The notes under the pieces are model-generated. The model made no database searches. It worked only from the letters and a program-made list of their open reading frames with translations, and was not told the DNA's origin. A program made the translations under genes and the position numbers. Below are positions 46,101 to 58,129 of a stretch of DNA of 64,000 bases, piece after piece (within the stretch, counting starts at the first letter, position 1; each line of letters starts with the position of its first letter). The DNA is from Neodiprion pinetum (Eukaryota; Arthropoda; Insecta; Hymenoptera; Diprionidae). Location: NCBI RefSeq assembly GCF_021155775.2, contig NC_060236.1:3215001-3279000 (forward strand), given 5' to 3'.

Positions 46101-49100
46101 TTTCCGCGGGTGGGTTTACTGTCCAAGCGAAGCGTACTTCTTCCGTGGTGGATGAAATCTACGGCTACCATAAGACACTTCCACCTACCAAGTTTCTCAA
46201 GATCCGTCATTATGAAGCGTATACAAAAAATTCAAACAAGTTAGCCATTTTTTTCGTTACAGTAAAAAAATTTAATATCAATTGATTATCTTGTGAATTG
46301 TTGATGTTACTAATGTAGAGTAAATGCCATTGGGGCCCTCCCCCCCCCCCCCCCTTTCGACCTCTCTCTACGCCTCCATGCCCTAACTCCTGCTGATTTG
46401 CATCCATGCACTTCTTGTATGCGTTTTTTGGATTTTCTCTTCTTTCTTTCTAAGTCAGTAAAATGTGGCCATAGTCGAGTCGGCAATAAAGTCCTATACG
46501 TAACACAGGAATAAAAGTCGTTTATTCCCTTGTTACATAATCTATTATTACGCCGAGCGTAAGAGAGCTCTTTTTTTTTTTTTTCTACTATCGCAGAAAC
46601 GATCGCTTCAAGTACGAAATGCAGACAAAAAAAAGATTAGGTTGAAGTTATTAACGTCAATGTCATGAAACATCAGGAAAAAATCATTTTTACAAAATTT
46701 TAGAATAACTTTCAAAGAGTTAAGTTTTCAAATTACGAGTTTTCAAAGCATGCGTTATGTTTTACTAAATTACAGACAATCCTAAGTTTGCAAAGTAACG
46801 ATACATACAATCTTTCATAAACATTCATCGTTGCAATAGCGTTACCAGCTTCAACCTCGAAAAAAAAAATGACACGTAAGCCATACTTGCGTTACATAAA
46901 TATAATTACTGTTGTTGAAAACGGAGAATACACGGACGTGCAAAAAATATCTCCCTTGTCATTAGAGCATAATAACAATTATTTAAGTAAAACAATACTG
47001 CCTGGTTTTACCAGCCTCCCATTTGTCTCCAATATATGTACTGTCAGTCTCTACAGTTCAACTGAAATCTGAGTTGATGGCGTTTGTCGAATCAGCCGTT
47101 AACGGATGTCGTTGATAAGTCATCCATTATTTTGTAACTTATATTTTACCTCGTGCATGTTGGTTTAAGACAAGTATTTTTCTTTTTTACGCCTTTTTAG
47201 TTTTTACTGAAGTACACAATTCACGTGCCACGATGTATTAAAATTTTTAAGACTTCAATTTGAATGAAATTATTCAAGGAATTCAGTTTTTGAATTGTTC
47301 AGCGAAAAGAAACTCGCGTGCATGGAAAAGCCCTTGGAAGTGCATTAAGAAGAAAAAAACAAAAAAAAAAAAAGTACTTCGTCACATGCAAACGGGTGAA
47401 ATTTCGTTATTACACTTTACCTAACATATACTGGAAAATACCGAGAAGTGAACAATTTTTTACGCCTGTGGTATACACGTGTAATTTATGATTAAGGATT
47501 ATTTATTGTATTTGTCGTCCGTGAAGGTTCAAGAAAGGAATTTACATCCTTACATAAAATTCTTCAATTTGTTATACATATCAACATTTGAAAACAAGAA
47601 CTCTCGTTTGACAGACAAAAGCGCATCGTAAACAAAGCGGTTCCCATTGCCCTTGCCTATTATTATGTACACGTGTATACTTTATGTGCATATGTATCCA
47701 CTCGTATAATTAATCGCGATAGAGTCTCCGTGCCAAAATAATAACAACAAAACGAATAAATCGACAACGAAACGTTCGATGATTCGTAATTAAACTTATT
47801 TGTCGGAGGAACATATTTATTCCATTCTCGTATCGACAAGTCTCGACGAAAAGGATACTCAAACGTTAGGAATTTCGATTATTGTCATAAAACAGACTAT
47901 GATGTGAACGTGAGTGAAAATGTGTAGGTACGCAGGTGATCGGAATAAGTCTCCGATCCTTTGCTTTAAACGTCAGTCAAGAGTCAGTCAAGAGTTCGTT
48001 AAAAAAAAAAAACAAAAAAAATAATAAAATTAAAACAGAATCGGAGTGATTTTTTATCCGAATAACACGAACGTCGGGTAAAGACTGAATGTACATACGT
48101 TGAATATATGCATTCAGAGAAAACCGTGAAGAGACGAGAGGAAAGGAGGGGGGGGGGGCTAGAGTTAGCCCAACCTGGTCACGATATTAACGACACCGGT
48201 GAATTCGCGTTTGTTCGTGACGTTAGAGTATCCTTGGCCACGAATCGCGGTTGCAGATTTACAGATTTATGAAATCCACTAATCAGGCATGAGACGAAAA
48301 AGGAAATAGAAACTAAAGCGAAACTGTTTTATCAACGAGTCGGTTAGCAGCCGGCCGGAAGCCGGTCGTGCGTTGAAGCATTTTTTGAATCGTCGTTAGA
48401 GAGGCAGGAAAAGAAGAGAAAATAAGAATACAAACGAATATATATTTCGGGAACATCGCGGCTATGCGTCGAAATTAGATTTACTCACCGTCTAGTTATT
48501 CCCTGTATCATTAATTACTCCTTGGCAAGACACGTGACCACTTTCAGACACACCGCGAATTAATAATGTGGCGAAAAACTGGACAGCACGGGTAGAAACA
48601 ACTGAAATTTCGTAGGATGTTGGAAAAATGTCTAGGAAAGAGAGAGTGCGTGTGTTTGCGCGTGTGTGTATGTGTGAAGAAAAGAAAGACGCGCACTCCA
48701 CCCAACTACGAGAGCCTTGCGCATCCAACTGCCGGATCCCTCTGCCCCGCTTTGCCCTGCCGGTTGACGACGAATGAGCGTCTCAACCAATCGGAAGCCG
48801 CGGCGCGCCAACCGGTCTGCGGTCGGGCGGCGGGAAATTTGAATCGTATTTAATATTTATAACGCAGTAAATTGCAAGCGCGAAACACCGGCAGGGTGTC
48901 CACTAAAACTCCATCGCAAAATTCCCTATATTTGCCTGGTTTTCCAGACAAAAACCGTATAATTTTCCCTGACCCATTCGGATAAATTGGATGAAGAAAA
49001 TTGAAAAAATGTGCGTATTTCCCGTGTTTTTTTTTTCATGAAAACGCGAACCGTCACTTGGGTCAGACTATCCCATCTCTAGCCGATGCGCCCGATCGTT

Positions 49101-52100
49101 TGTAAGGTAATATTTAGGAATATTCAACGTTTGAAGAGAAACTTCCGGCGATGGTGAAAATAATTTGTATTCGATCTAATTCTGAAGCTTAATAAAAAAT
49201 TGTGAGACGTATTTTTGTGGAAAAAAAAAGAATGTAGCAAACGATTCCATGACTTTTCGCAAAAACCACTGACATTTTTTTGACTATTACAGAATTTCAG
49301 AATTCCATGACATATGCAGGTTTTTCAGAATTTCCTGAACAGTGGCAACCCTGACCCATTAACGATTGGCAGCTGTCGAGGTGGGGGCCAAAACTTGGAA
49401 GGATCAATATTTCGAATGGCCGATATATCGAGATTTCGAACAATTCATCTGTCGACATTTTATTTTCGCATGTTTGAAATTTCGATACATCGGCCATTCC
49501 AAATCTTGATCCCCGCCCAACGATTGGATATCCAAAGCGACGCAATGTCAACTGAATGATTGAAAATTTGTTGGAATAATTCAGGTCATTTTTCGAAAAT
49601 TTGAGTAACTTCAACTAGGAGCAATCCTGAACTTACAATTAGGAACTGCTTGAATGACTCCAAAGATAATCAATTGAATTGTTTTACGCAAGTTCAAGCC
49701 TGCAAACAGTAAGTCAAAAGCGAGTTATCGCGGTGTAATTGACGTACTTATTCCTAAGCCGAAAAATGTGCGAGAGAATAAGTATACATAAATAAATGGA
49801 TAAATCAACACCGAGTCGGTCTAGTCTACTATAAAATACTGAAAAATGCGTCGACTAACACCGTAAGTAGGTATATAAAAAGTAACAAACCTAGTCTAAT
49901 TCACGAGTAAAAGACGATAATTAGTGCAGGAAGTGCAGGAACCGGGACTTGCACCGATACCAGTCCAGCAATGAGATAACGCGGTGGTGAAAGCTGAAAC
50001 TGGCAGAAAGTCGGCCAACTTCGTTGCGAATAAGAGCATGAGCCGTACGAGCGTCGACATTCAGTCAATTGGATATCAGCACACGGAGCACAGTTTTGAA
50101 CGCTACGCACGATAGCCAAAAGTAATGACAACCTCGGAGTAAGCATTATATCCCTGAGCTCTACAACGATAGCAGGGATTAGAATCTAAACTTCCAACGA
50201 TTATTTTTTTTTTTTTAGAAATCGATTCCAAAAGTTTATGCCGCCTATACTCGCCTATATATAATATATATAATAAATTGGGTTTGTATACGTATGGCAA
50301 AGTAGCCCAACGCAATGTTGAGTACATACTTATACTCTTGTTCTTTCGCCTGGGATACGATTGAGTGAAAGTCGAAAAAAGTCTTGCCATATTTAAGAAT
50401 TAGAATTTCAATGATTACCGATTTGATTTACAGTCAGTATCAAACTCAATGTTTTTCTATGCAAAATTCTTTTCAATATGAATTTACTTTTTCTGACGTT
50501 ACAAAAGCACGACTAAGCCGAATAGACGAGAACCTGTGCCGTTATTTCTTGTATCTTTCCTTTTCTTCTTCTGATCTAATTGTTTTCCGTTCTCTTTGAC
50601 GGTGGTTGGTAGGAAGAGTGGAGGAAGGACTGTGTAAAATAGAAGTTTTACTCTCCTCGCTGCATCGCCGAGGTCGGTGTACCGAAGCCGCGTATAAAGT
50701 TAGAAGTTATTCCGGTGCGCGCTGTGTGGGGGCAAAAGAATGTCAAATTTTGAAATAAGTCTGGTGTTGCTAAGATTTAGTATGGCGGAAGAGGAGTTAA
50801 GCGGCACGTGAATAAAAAGCTTGATATGCAGCAGCCCCGGATTTTCTTTAAAAATCTAATTATAATTATAAGTGACGCCTTTTGGTGTCCTTTTGGTTAC
50901 GAGAATTGCATCATACATCTTTACATCTTGTTAAATTTTTCATATCTCGTAAAAATTCTGACTATGTAACACGTTTAAAATTTCAGGGAAACGTGTAAAA
51001 ACATTTCGAACTGAAATTCTGCGAAGTAATTGGAAAACTGACAAAGTTTATTTACAATGAAACGTATTAGAACCATTTAAAATCCTCGATCAAAAAGTTG
51101 ACCACTTTTCAAAACTCTTCAACAAAATTGAATATTCTGTACTTTTCGAAGGGAATTTCTTTTTTTTCGACGATTTAAAAAAATAATACTCGCACAAGTC
51201 TCACTCATAAAAGGGTATGAAATCGCAATTTTTCATTGCACGAATAACGTACCAACCATAAACATCTCTGGACGTAAATAACTCGCATTTATGTTTAGAA
51301 CCAATCGAGGGGTTAATCACTCGTGAAATCTCATGTACACTTTTCCGGGAATCTTGTGAAATTTCTTAAAATTTTCATTTGAAAAAATCCTTTGGAATCT
51401 CACGAAGTCTCTTGTAATATATTGAAATCCTTCGAAATCCCTGAAACCTTTCGAAATCTCTTGGAATCCGTGAAATCTTTCGATGTCTTCCGAAATCGTC
51501 TGAAATCTTTTGAAATCACTGAAGTTAGGTTTTGAAATAAACCCTTTGAAGTCCCATGAAGTCTCTGGTAATCTTTTGAAACGTCTGAAATCTTTAAAAA
51601 TCCTTTGAAATCTTTTGAAATCATTGTAATCTTAAGATCAGTTATACAAATCGACGAATGATTAACCCCTCGAGGCCAACTCACAGTGGTTGATAACGCC
51701 AGGCACGACGCACGTCACCTTCGTCAACAAAAACCAGCCAGTGTGCAGAAACATGATATAATTAATTGACGTGATACGTATAACAGACTGTGTTAAAAAA
51801 ATATGAAAAATAAAACTAATTACAAAAATAATTGAATGAACAATTAAAAATTTGTTCCATGAATGCGCGTGAAACGCCGGTGACGAAAGATTGAGAAAAA
51901 CAAAAACAAATTATTTCTGAACCTACCGTAAGTACCAATTAAAAATTTACCTGCAGACAGGTGCGAAACAACCGATTCGCTTTGGGGTACGAGTGCTTCT
52001 TTATGTTCAAATAGCTCCTGGTCATCGCGATGCTTTCCTTCGGGGAAAAGCTTGCGCGAGATGTTCTCGTTAGGTCCGACTAGCACAAGACCTTCGTCTA

Positions 52101-52529
52101 CCGCGTCGACGTCGGTTTCGGGACCAAGGTCATCCTCGTCGTCGTCGTCCTGTTCATTGTTCCGTGCACCGTGAGCGTTCCTTTCGTACTCGGCCGGGCA
52201 ATTTGGATGTTTCCCGTTACTCGGCGCGTCGAAATGTCCGTCATAACGAAGGTTTTCATCGTTATCGGCACAGGTGCCGTTGGTCTGTTGTTGGTGCTGC
52301 TTGCCGAACGGATTCTCGTCAAACTGCAGCCCGTTGGCGTTGCTCAGGAAAGGATTCGTCGACTCCATGTTGTTCAGCTGGACATCCGCGAGCAGCGGAT
52401 GAGATGAGGGATGTCGTGCCGCGATCTGACAAGGATCTGTCAGAAATACGACGATCGTTGATATGTTGTCGGTCGAACCCTGGCTCCTTGCAAAGTACAC
52501 CAGACGTTGGCTCACGACTTCAAGGTCAC
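40199..52529 (-). CDS. PPM1E/F-type PP2C phosphatase C-terminus joined to long PAM2/MAP-like tail (5' exons outside window)
   Basis: Three visible exons chain in phase: 52529-51951, 44441-44161 and 43636-40199, about 1,430 residues. The first exon holds the end of a PP2C catalytic domain: GDLEVVSQRLVYFARSQGST, DNISTIVVFLTDP, closest to PPM1E/PPM1F metal-dependent Ser/Thr phosphatases. An NPF-bearing acidic linker follows (STNPFLSN, ENPFGK, QDDDDEDD). Exon 2 is acidic with DSEDSEDEWNYYPNK. The last exon begins ICAKQKLQVEF, then a PAM2 motif LNPNAAEFVPVSP that binds the MLLE domain of poly(A)-binding protein, then 600 residues of Pro/Ser/Glu-rich disorder, an Ala run near 41330, and a basic Ser/Thr/Lys/Pro-rich region like microtubule-binding MAPs. 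DEW(N/K)Y plus a PAM2 recalls Drosophila Map205 (memory-based). Whether phosphatase and tail are one protein or two genes needs transcript data. Confidence 0.7.
41327..41355 (-). repeat. Alanine-run coding repeat in the tail exon
   Basis: The minus strand codes VAASVAVAAAATAATVTAS-type Ala/Val/Thr low complexity here, marking the change from the acidic disordered part to the basic MAP-like end of the long tail protein. Confidence 0.6.
46030..46528. repeat. Pair of diverged 76-bp direct repeats
   Basis: 46030-46105 and 46452-46528 share AAGTCAnTAAnATGTGGCC, GAGTCG, AATAAA, TCCTATA, TAACAC, GGAATAA and TTATT in the same order and orientation, separated by about 350 bp that includes a poly-C run (46340-46354). 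They may be terminal direct repeats of a small element or a local duplication. Confidence 0.7.
48489..48850 (-). promoter_or_regulatory. Candidate internal promoter and non-coding first exon
   Basis: A GC-rich, CpG-rich patch (48700-48840) with an inverted CCAAT site (CAACCAATCGG) precedes a sequence that, on the minus strand, ends GGGAATAACTAGACG directly before GTGAGTAAA, a consensus donor. All three frames carry stops just before the donor, so it would be a leader exon. It could give a shorter transcript of the long tail gene lacking the phosphatase domain. Confidence 0.45.
48894..49353. mobile_element. Short DNA-transposon relic with CAGGGT ends
   Basis: The left end reads CAGGGTGTCCACTA; the reverse complement of the right end reads CAGGGTTGCCACTG. 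The interior is rich in phrases such as AATTCCATGAC and TTTTCAGAATTTCC and has no open frame. CAGGG ends are common in hAT-type elements. A related fragment starts at 52847. I could not find a clear target duplication. Confidence 0.6.
49401..49511. repeat. Imperfect 41-bp inverted repeat (hairpin)
   Basis: GGATCAATATTTCGAATGGC with CGATATATCGAGATTTCGAAC recurs in reverse complement as GGATCAAGATTTGGAATGGC with CGATGTATCGAAATTTCAAAC, separated by a 28-base loop. About 35 of 41 positions pair. Confidence 0.8.
51306..51674. mobile_element. TIR element with internal GAAATC-type tandem repeats
   Basis: TCGAGGGGTTAATCACTCGT at the left pairs with the reverse complement of the right end (51655-51674), which differs at one base. 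The interior is filled with about 20 degenerate copies of a 10-13-bp unit around TTTGAAATCT. The structure is that of a satellite-bearing MITE. Confidence 0.8.
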
Positions 52530-52601
52530 CTGTAAGGGAAACAGAAAAAATCATGGTTACACACGTTCCAGGTTCTGTTACACGGTGTCGATTATGTAGT
52601 G

Positions 52602-52655
52602 TCCAAGCATTCCGATTGGTTTGCAAAGTTTAGTCAACCAATCGGAATGCTTGGA
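52602..52655. repeat. Perfect 20-bp hairpin, 14-base loop
   Basis: TCCAAGCATTCCGATTGGTT (52602-52621) is followed by a 14-base loop and its exact reverse complement at 52636-52655. Both arms include a CCAAT-type word. It lies 73 bases upstream of the phosphatase exon acceptor on the minus strand. Confidence 0.95.
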
Positions 52656-52846
52656 TGGTGGGTAAATGTGAAAAGTAAAATTACATAATTGACCTCCAGG
52701 TTACAGAGACAAAGGCACACAGAGTCAGCGCGACCTGTCGAAGTCACGGGAGCCATGCACTGCAACTTCAAAGTCATTGCACTATTTTTTCGAGTTGATA
52801 TTTCTATGTCTGCTAGGCTGCGAAGTCACTTTAGTTTGGCTATTCA

Positions 52847-53120
52847 GGGTGGGAACAAGTTTTTCGGAAAAAAATTCCATGACCTACGACCTAGTTTTCC
52901 CCGACATTTCCCCAGTTTCAAATTCAATTCAAATTGAAGAAAAATATAACGTACAGCAAAGAAGTCAGTTTAGGCCAATTTTTTTTTGTTTCCTCGAGGA
53001 AGAAAAGTAAACTTGTTACCTCGAAAAATAATTTCTAATTCCCAAGATGGAAAACTGATATTTTCCGTTTATTCCATGAAAGATTTAAAAATTCCCCTGA
53101 CAATTCCAGGCTTTCCGAGT
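52847..53120. mobile_element. Fragment related to the CAGGGT element
   Basis: It begins CAGGGTGGGAACAAGTTTTT and contains AATTCCATGACCTA, TTTTCCCCGACATTTCC and CCCCTGACAATTCCAGGC, phrases like those in the element at 48894-49353. The right end is not defined. Confidence 0.45.
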
Positions 53121-54487
53121 GGATGATTTTGTACGCGATTTCATTTCTCAACGCACTAATTATTCTCGCCTGCTAACAAAGCGAGGTTTAATTAAGGGGT
53201 TGTCATATCAATTGTCAATGTCTACGCTTATAGGAGGGCACAACGTTATTACACAATTGACGGCGAAGTAGTTGAAATGCGTTGCGTCGAACGAACTTCC
53301 TCCAGTTTATTTAACAGCTCCCGGTATACGCAATGCGTAGGTAATACACTTTACGAGACTTGGTCCGGTGTGACGGATCAGGAACGAATTTAGCAGTTTT
53401 CAGTTAATTAACACGTAACCATGCCGTGTATAAGTCAGATTAATTAGGTAGAAATTGCATCTCTAGTGAATCATGAGACTGCAACATTCAGGTGGAAAAA
53501 GAACATTAGAATTTCGGTTAAGGGCTGTGAAGTTTACCAATACGAAGGATCAATTGTTTGCAAGAAGAAAAAGAAAAAAAAAAAAATTCTGCTATCGCAA
53601 GAAATCAGTGCGCATTGATTCTAACGATCATACAAAATATCGCCATCATATATATATGTCTGTTGCACCCAATTAGAATTTTTTTTTTTTTTTTTGTCAG
53701 TTTGATATCAGTGGAAAATTGATATAAATTACTGCATCAACGATGCAGACATTTATATCAAACGGTAGAATCGACGCTCATCGATTTCTTACGCTAATAA
53801 ATTTTTTTCCAAACATTTAGTCCCACGATCAAACGTAACAACGCATACTGAAAATTGATTAAAAATGTGTATAACTGAAACGAACAAACTTCACAGACCT
53901 TGCGATAGGGTTCAGGGAGAGATTCTGTTAATTTATTTCTACGAGGGGGGGTGAAGGGGGTGGTTCCGACTTTTTCTCTTTTTTGGGGGATACCGCTCGA
54001 AAAATTTACGTATTACGGAGTTGTCTCGGTCGATTTGCGAAAAAATTCAAAACAAGGACCACCTCGATAAGTGCAACGATAGAAATTCAAAGGAAAAGAA
54101 TAAAAATAAAATAAAAAATGAAAAAAAATAAAAATAAAAATAAAACAACAATCGTCCTACGGATGCCTATGACGAGATGTTGGGGAGGTCGTGGATATTT
54201 TAATAACCTCTGCCACCCGCTCAGACCGCGGTGTGGGCCGCGTCATCGGAAAAGGTTTAGGCGGAGCCGGTGTACGAGTGTTGGTAGAGCGGATGATGGT
54301 ACGTTATAGGATGGTACAATATAGCGCCGAAGAGGAGTTGAGAGTCGGAGCAGGAGTAAGTAGACAGAGCAACGACCTGAATATCCCTCGACACCCGGCC
54401 ATTCCCTGCAACGGCCGGTTTTCATCCGGCGCGTTTGTAGCCTTTCGCTTGGACTCGCGTTCAATGGATCTGCGGGATCTTCGCGCT

Positions 54488-54488
<1 letters not shown>

Positions 54489-54512
<24 letters not shown>
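54489..54512. repeat. CT dinucleotide microsatellite
   Basis: A run of CT units within a short GC-rich stretch. It makes open frames of Arg/Glu on the other strand that are not genes. Confidence 0.9.
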
Positions 54513-54519
<7 letters not shown>

Positions 54520-57145
54520 CCTTCCGCTATTACCATTATCTTTCAGACCGTACACGTATTACAATAAATGCAAGTCTGTAAATTTATACGCAAGAAGAGT
54601 GCGGTCGTTCAACCGTCGCGGTTCTATAGCTGTTTTAGATATTGAATGGGAAATGAAAAATTTAAATAGAAATTAAAGAAGAGGATGAAGATGAGGAAGA
54701 GGAAGCGATGCGGGAACTTCTGCAATTTTATGTCTATCTACACCACCGCCACCTACCAACAAGTGTCGAGAAGGGTGATAAACTAAGAGGATGCACACAG
54801 TCAGCGTCTCGGCATGCGCTTTGCCAACGCAGATCGAGCGGAATGAGAGAATGACGATAAAGAGAGAGAGAAAGAGAGAGAAAAGCGTCGTGTGTCGGAG
54901 TGCCGATGTGTCCCCTCGAAGGTTGAATTTTGCATAATTATAACCAACTTGCACACATACATCGTAAGCAATATCCAGCATGTAACGCGATAATGATTAT
55001 TCCAGGACTGGTCATTGGTTACGTAGGAACAGCAGTTGTGACAGATGTTTGTATAACAACCCTGGTCTCATTGTTATTGTATTTTTATTTATTTATTTTT
55101 TTTCAAATCTGACCAACAATTTGTGTCCTTTATTTTCACTTCATCAAGGTATGAGAATGAAACCGTCCAACCAAACGTTCATAAATTTATACATAAAACA
55201 AACCATCCGAAATATATCTACTATATCGATATAATTGTACGTAAAAAAGTTGACGAATCCAACGATTTTCTAATCAAATCATCCGTTTGTCATGCAACGA
55301 CGCTCTATACCCTTATAATCCTTGCTACAAGTGCTTGCAAGCATTTTATAAAATACCTACCCAACACCGATTACGACGTGAGTAGGTACAACGGAGAGAC
55401 ACGTGAAACCGTAGAGGTAATAAGATGAATCACTCTAGGCGCATTAATCCTCCAACTCCTCCTCCCCTGCGAGTGCAGCGATTAGGGCGAGAGACAAGAA
55501 CGAATAGACGAGAGACGAGGAGAGGACACGTGCCGACTGTCGGTCAGTCGAAAACCACGCCTACGCCAACTGGCAAATCTATTGCCGGATGACGCACCTC
55601 ATCCCCTCCCCTTCCACCCCTCAATGCTCACACGTGCCCTCTTTTGCCCCCTTTAATTCCGTAGTTAAATTTTTTTATATACATAATACAACGTACAATC
55701 GAAATTAATTCGAATAACATGAGACGATAGATAAGAGGAGAAAAAGAATATTCGACTGGACGTTAAAATGAGTTTCAAGAATTACTCGTAATTCACCAAT
55801 TCTGGTATAAACGAAATTTTCTCAATCATTTTCCTCGCTGTTGATATACTGATACGGCACGACGGATCATTTGGTTTATTTGTTAATTTGTAAGTGGATA
55901 TCAACAGCCCGCGAGTTCGTTCGACCGTTTTCTATATGTAATAACACGCCGATCGTCGTTTAAAAAACTATCAGTCGTGGTATACGATGGGACGAGGAAG
56001 AGGAAATATCGAGTTACAGATCCAGTCTGCAAAGTAGGTACAAAGTCGTCGTTACAGTCGGGAAAGCTACTAACCATGTCTCATTGTGTACCGCATTATT
56101 CGCGTCGTTTTAAATAACGATGAAATGAAATCGAGTAACGACCAAAGTATATAACGTTTATGGAAAAAAAAAAAAAAATAGAACTACACTTCGCCGCTGG
56201 TGAATATTATATTCCAAATGTAACATTTCCTCTCGGGGATTAATTATTTAACCGTATAAATTATCAAACGATTAAGCATTTATCGCATTTTTAAAGACAA
56301 ATTGTGAAAAAGATAATATGATATAGCCGAGACCTCAAACATCTAAAAATATATGTTATACCAAATTAGGATCGTTGAAAATTTTCCGTCTTTTATTTAA
56401 GATATGAGTTTTGAATCGTTGGATCGTTTATCGGTTGATAATAATTGATACACCGGATGGAGCCGATTGAATATTATCCCATCAAGCATCGAGCTATTCA
56501 AAATGCAAATTATTGGCGGTGATATAACTTAGTGTAAAATAAATCACACGAAAGAAAACATATACATGTAATATACAATGAGTACATTTCCTTGCGAGGC
56601 ACGCAGAGTTTGTCGCATCGATCGGTAGGTGCCAGACGAGTTCCACACCTTTATAGGCTTCTTGACAGACGGCGGAAAGACTCAATTTACGTCGATAATA
56701 ACGTTTAATTTGCAAGCGATTTGATCAAAATAAGCCTGTAGAATTCCCGCCGCAACTAACGACGGGCTGATAATACTTGTAGTAGTATCTCAACTGTAAC
56801 TAATATCAGTCAGAAGTAATCACCCTCGGATTGGTCGGCGGAGTTCAATTTCCGCCTTTATTTCTCCCCGATAAACATTAATTTTATTCACGAAAAGTTC
56901 AACACCGATAATCATTGTATACGACACTATACAATAATCCACATAATTAACCAGGCAATGTAAAGTATTTATTTTAATAGCGAATAAAAATCAAGGCCTG
57001 CCGGCAAAATTGCTGCTGATGCTGGACTGTAAATCATCTGTATTTAATGTATGTAAAGTAAATTTATACATCAGCTAGTATCTGTTTCGTTGGTAAAATT
57101 TTTCTTACTCGTGGAGAAAAGTGCAAATTATGAAATAATAAGGGA

Positions 57146-57148
<3 letters not shown>

Positions 57149-57197
<49 letters not shown>
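57149..57197. repeat. GA dinucleotide microsatellite
   Basis: About 24 uninterrupted GA units. Open frames across it (Arg-Glu or Leu-Ser repeats) are artefacts. A shorter GA run is at 58059-58078. Confidence 0.95.
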
Positions 57198-57201
<4 letters not shown>

Positions 57202-57578
57202 AACAACTAAATAAAATGAAAATACGTCAATCCGAATCGATAGACAATAATTTTGCGTATCGTATGAACAAAATAACAAATATAAGTTGACCTGTCGTAA
57301 TCGCGATACCCAATAATCGTTAGACGAAATCTTTGCAAGGTGTTTCGTATTTCTTTTTCTTTTCATTTTTTTTTTCTTCTTCTTCTTCTACGTCTTCTTT
57401 TCTTCTCCACAACCACTTCGAAATACGCGATAAATGGCGGCATCGGTAATAGAAAAATACGTAACTCGCGCGTTGCGTAATTTGTTTTTAAAACAGGAAT
57501 CCTGACCGAATTAACGAATATACGATTTTTTCCCTACGCGCCAATCGACGATAGATAATACTGCATATATTGCACACA

Positions 57579-57609
57579 GGGGGTGGATGGGGGTTGGGGT
57601 TGGGGTTGG
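57579..57609 (+). repeat. G-quadruplex-forming GGGGTT tract
   Basis: Four or more runs of four or five G separated by TT or TGGAT (GGGGGTTGGGGTTGGGGTTGG at the end) make a strong G4 motif on the plus strand. Confidence 0.85.
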
Positions 57610-58129
57610 TAAATATGTATGTATACCTTTTTACACGTAGGAGTAAAAATCGTGCATGAATATCTCGCACAGCGGGCGTGGCGTTTCGCGACTAACTGAA
57701 GAAGATTCCACCGGTTACCGAGTCTTGTTCCCCACCGGCACCCCTTAACCCCCCTTTTCTGTCCGACGGCTGCGTGACTCACTCCTCAACCCCGTCTGGC
57801 CTCCGAATCCCCCCTCCGCTCCGCCCGCCGCCCGCAACTTTATGGTGTTGTATACCATGTAGGTAAAATACATAACGCACGCGACATAGGCGGGGCTGGT
57901 ACGCGTCAATCGGACCTAACTTCGGACCTCGCCACCTTCGGTGTTCATCCCCCTCCCTCCCTCCCGACAAATTTTAAAAACTCGGTATTTTAGGAACGAA
58001 GTTAAGTTTTGCGCGATGCGAGTCGTAGGGTCAAGTCGAAAACGATTATTGCAAATACGAGAGAGAGAGAGAGAGAGAGGCGAAAAGAACGTTTTTCACG
58101 GAGCAAGAAATTGAGGTTAGGATTTGTTC

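Noticed and set aside
54191..54676. 161-codon frame around a CT microsatellite
   Set aside because: The open length comes from the CT repeat and local GC-rich sequence. No splice sites or family features support it.
55123..55428. 101-codon plus-strand frame inside the large intron
   Set aside because: AT-rich composition, no homology features and no splice context.
57064..57366. Leu/Ser-repeat open frame
   Set aside because: It is a translation of the GA microsatellite.
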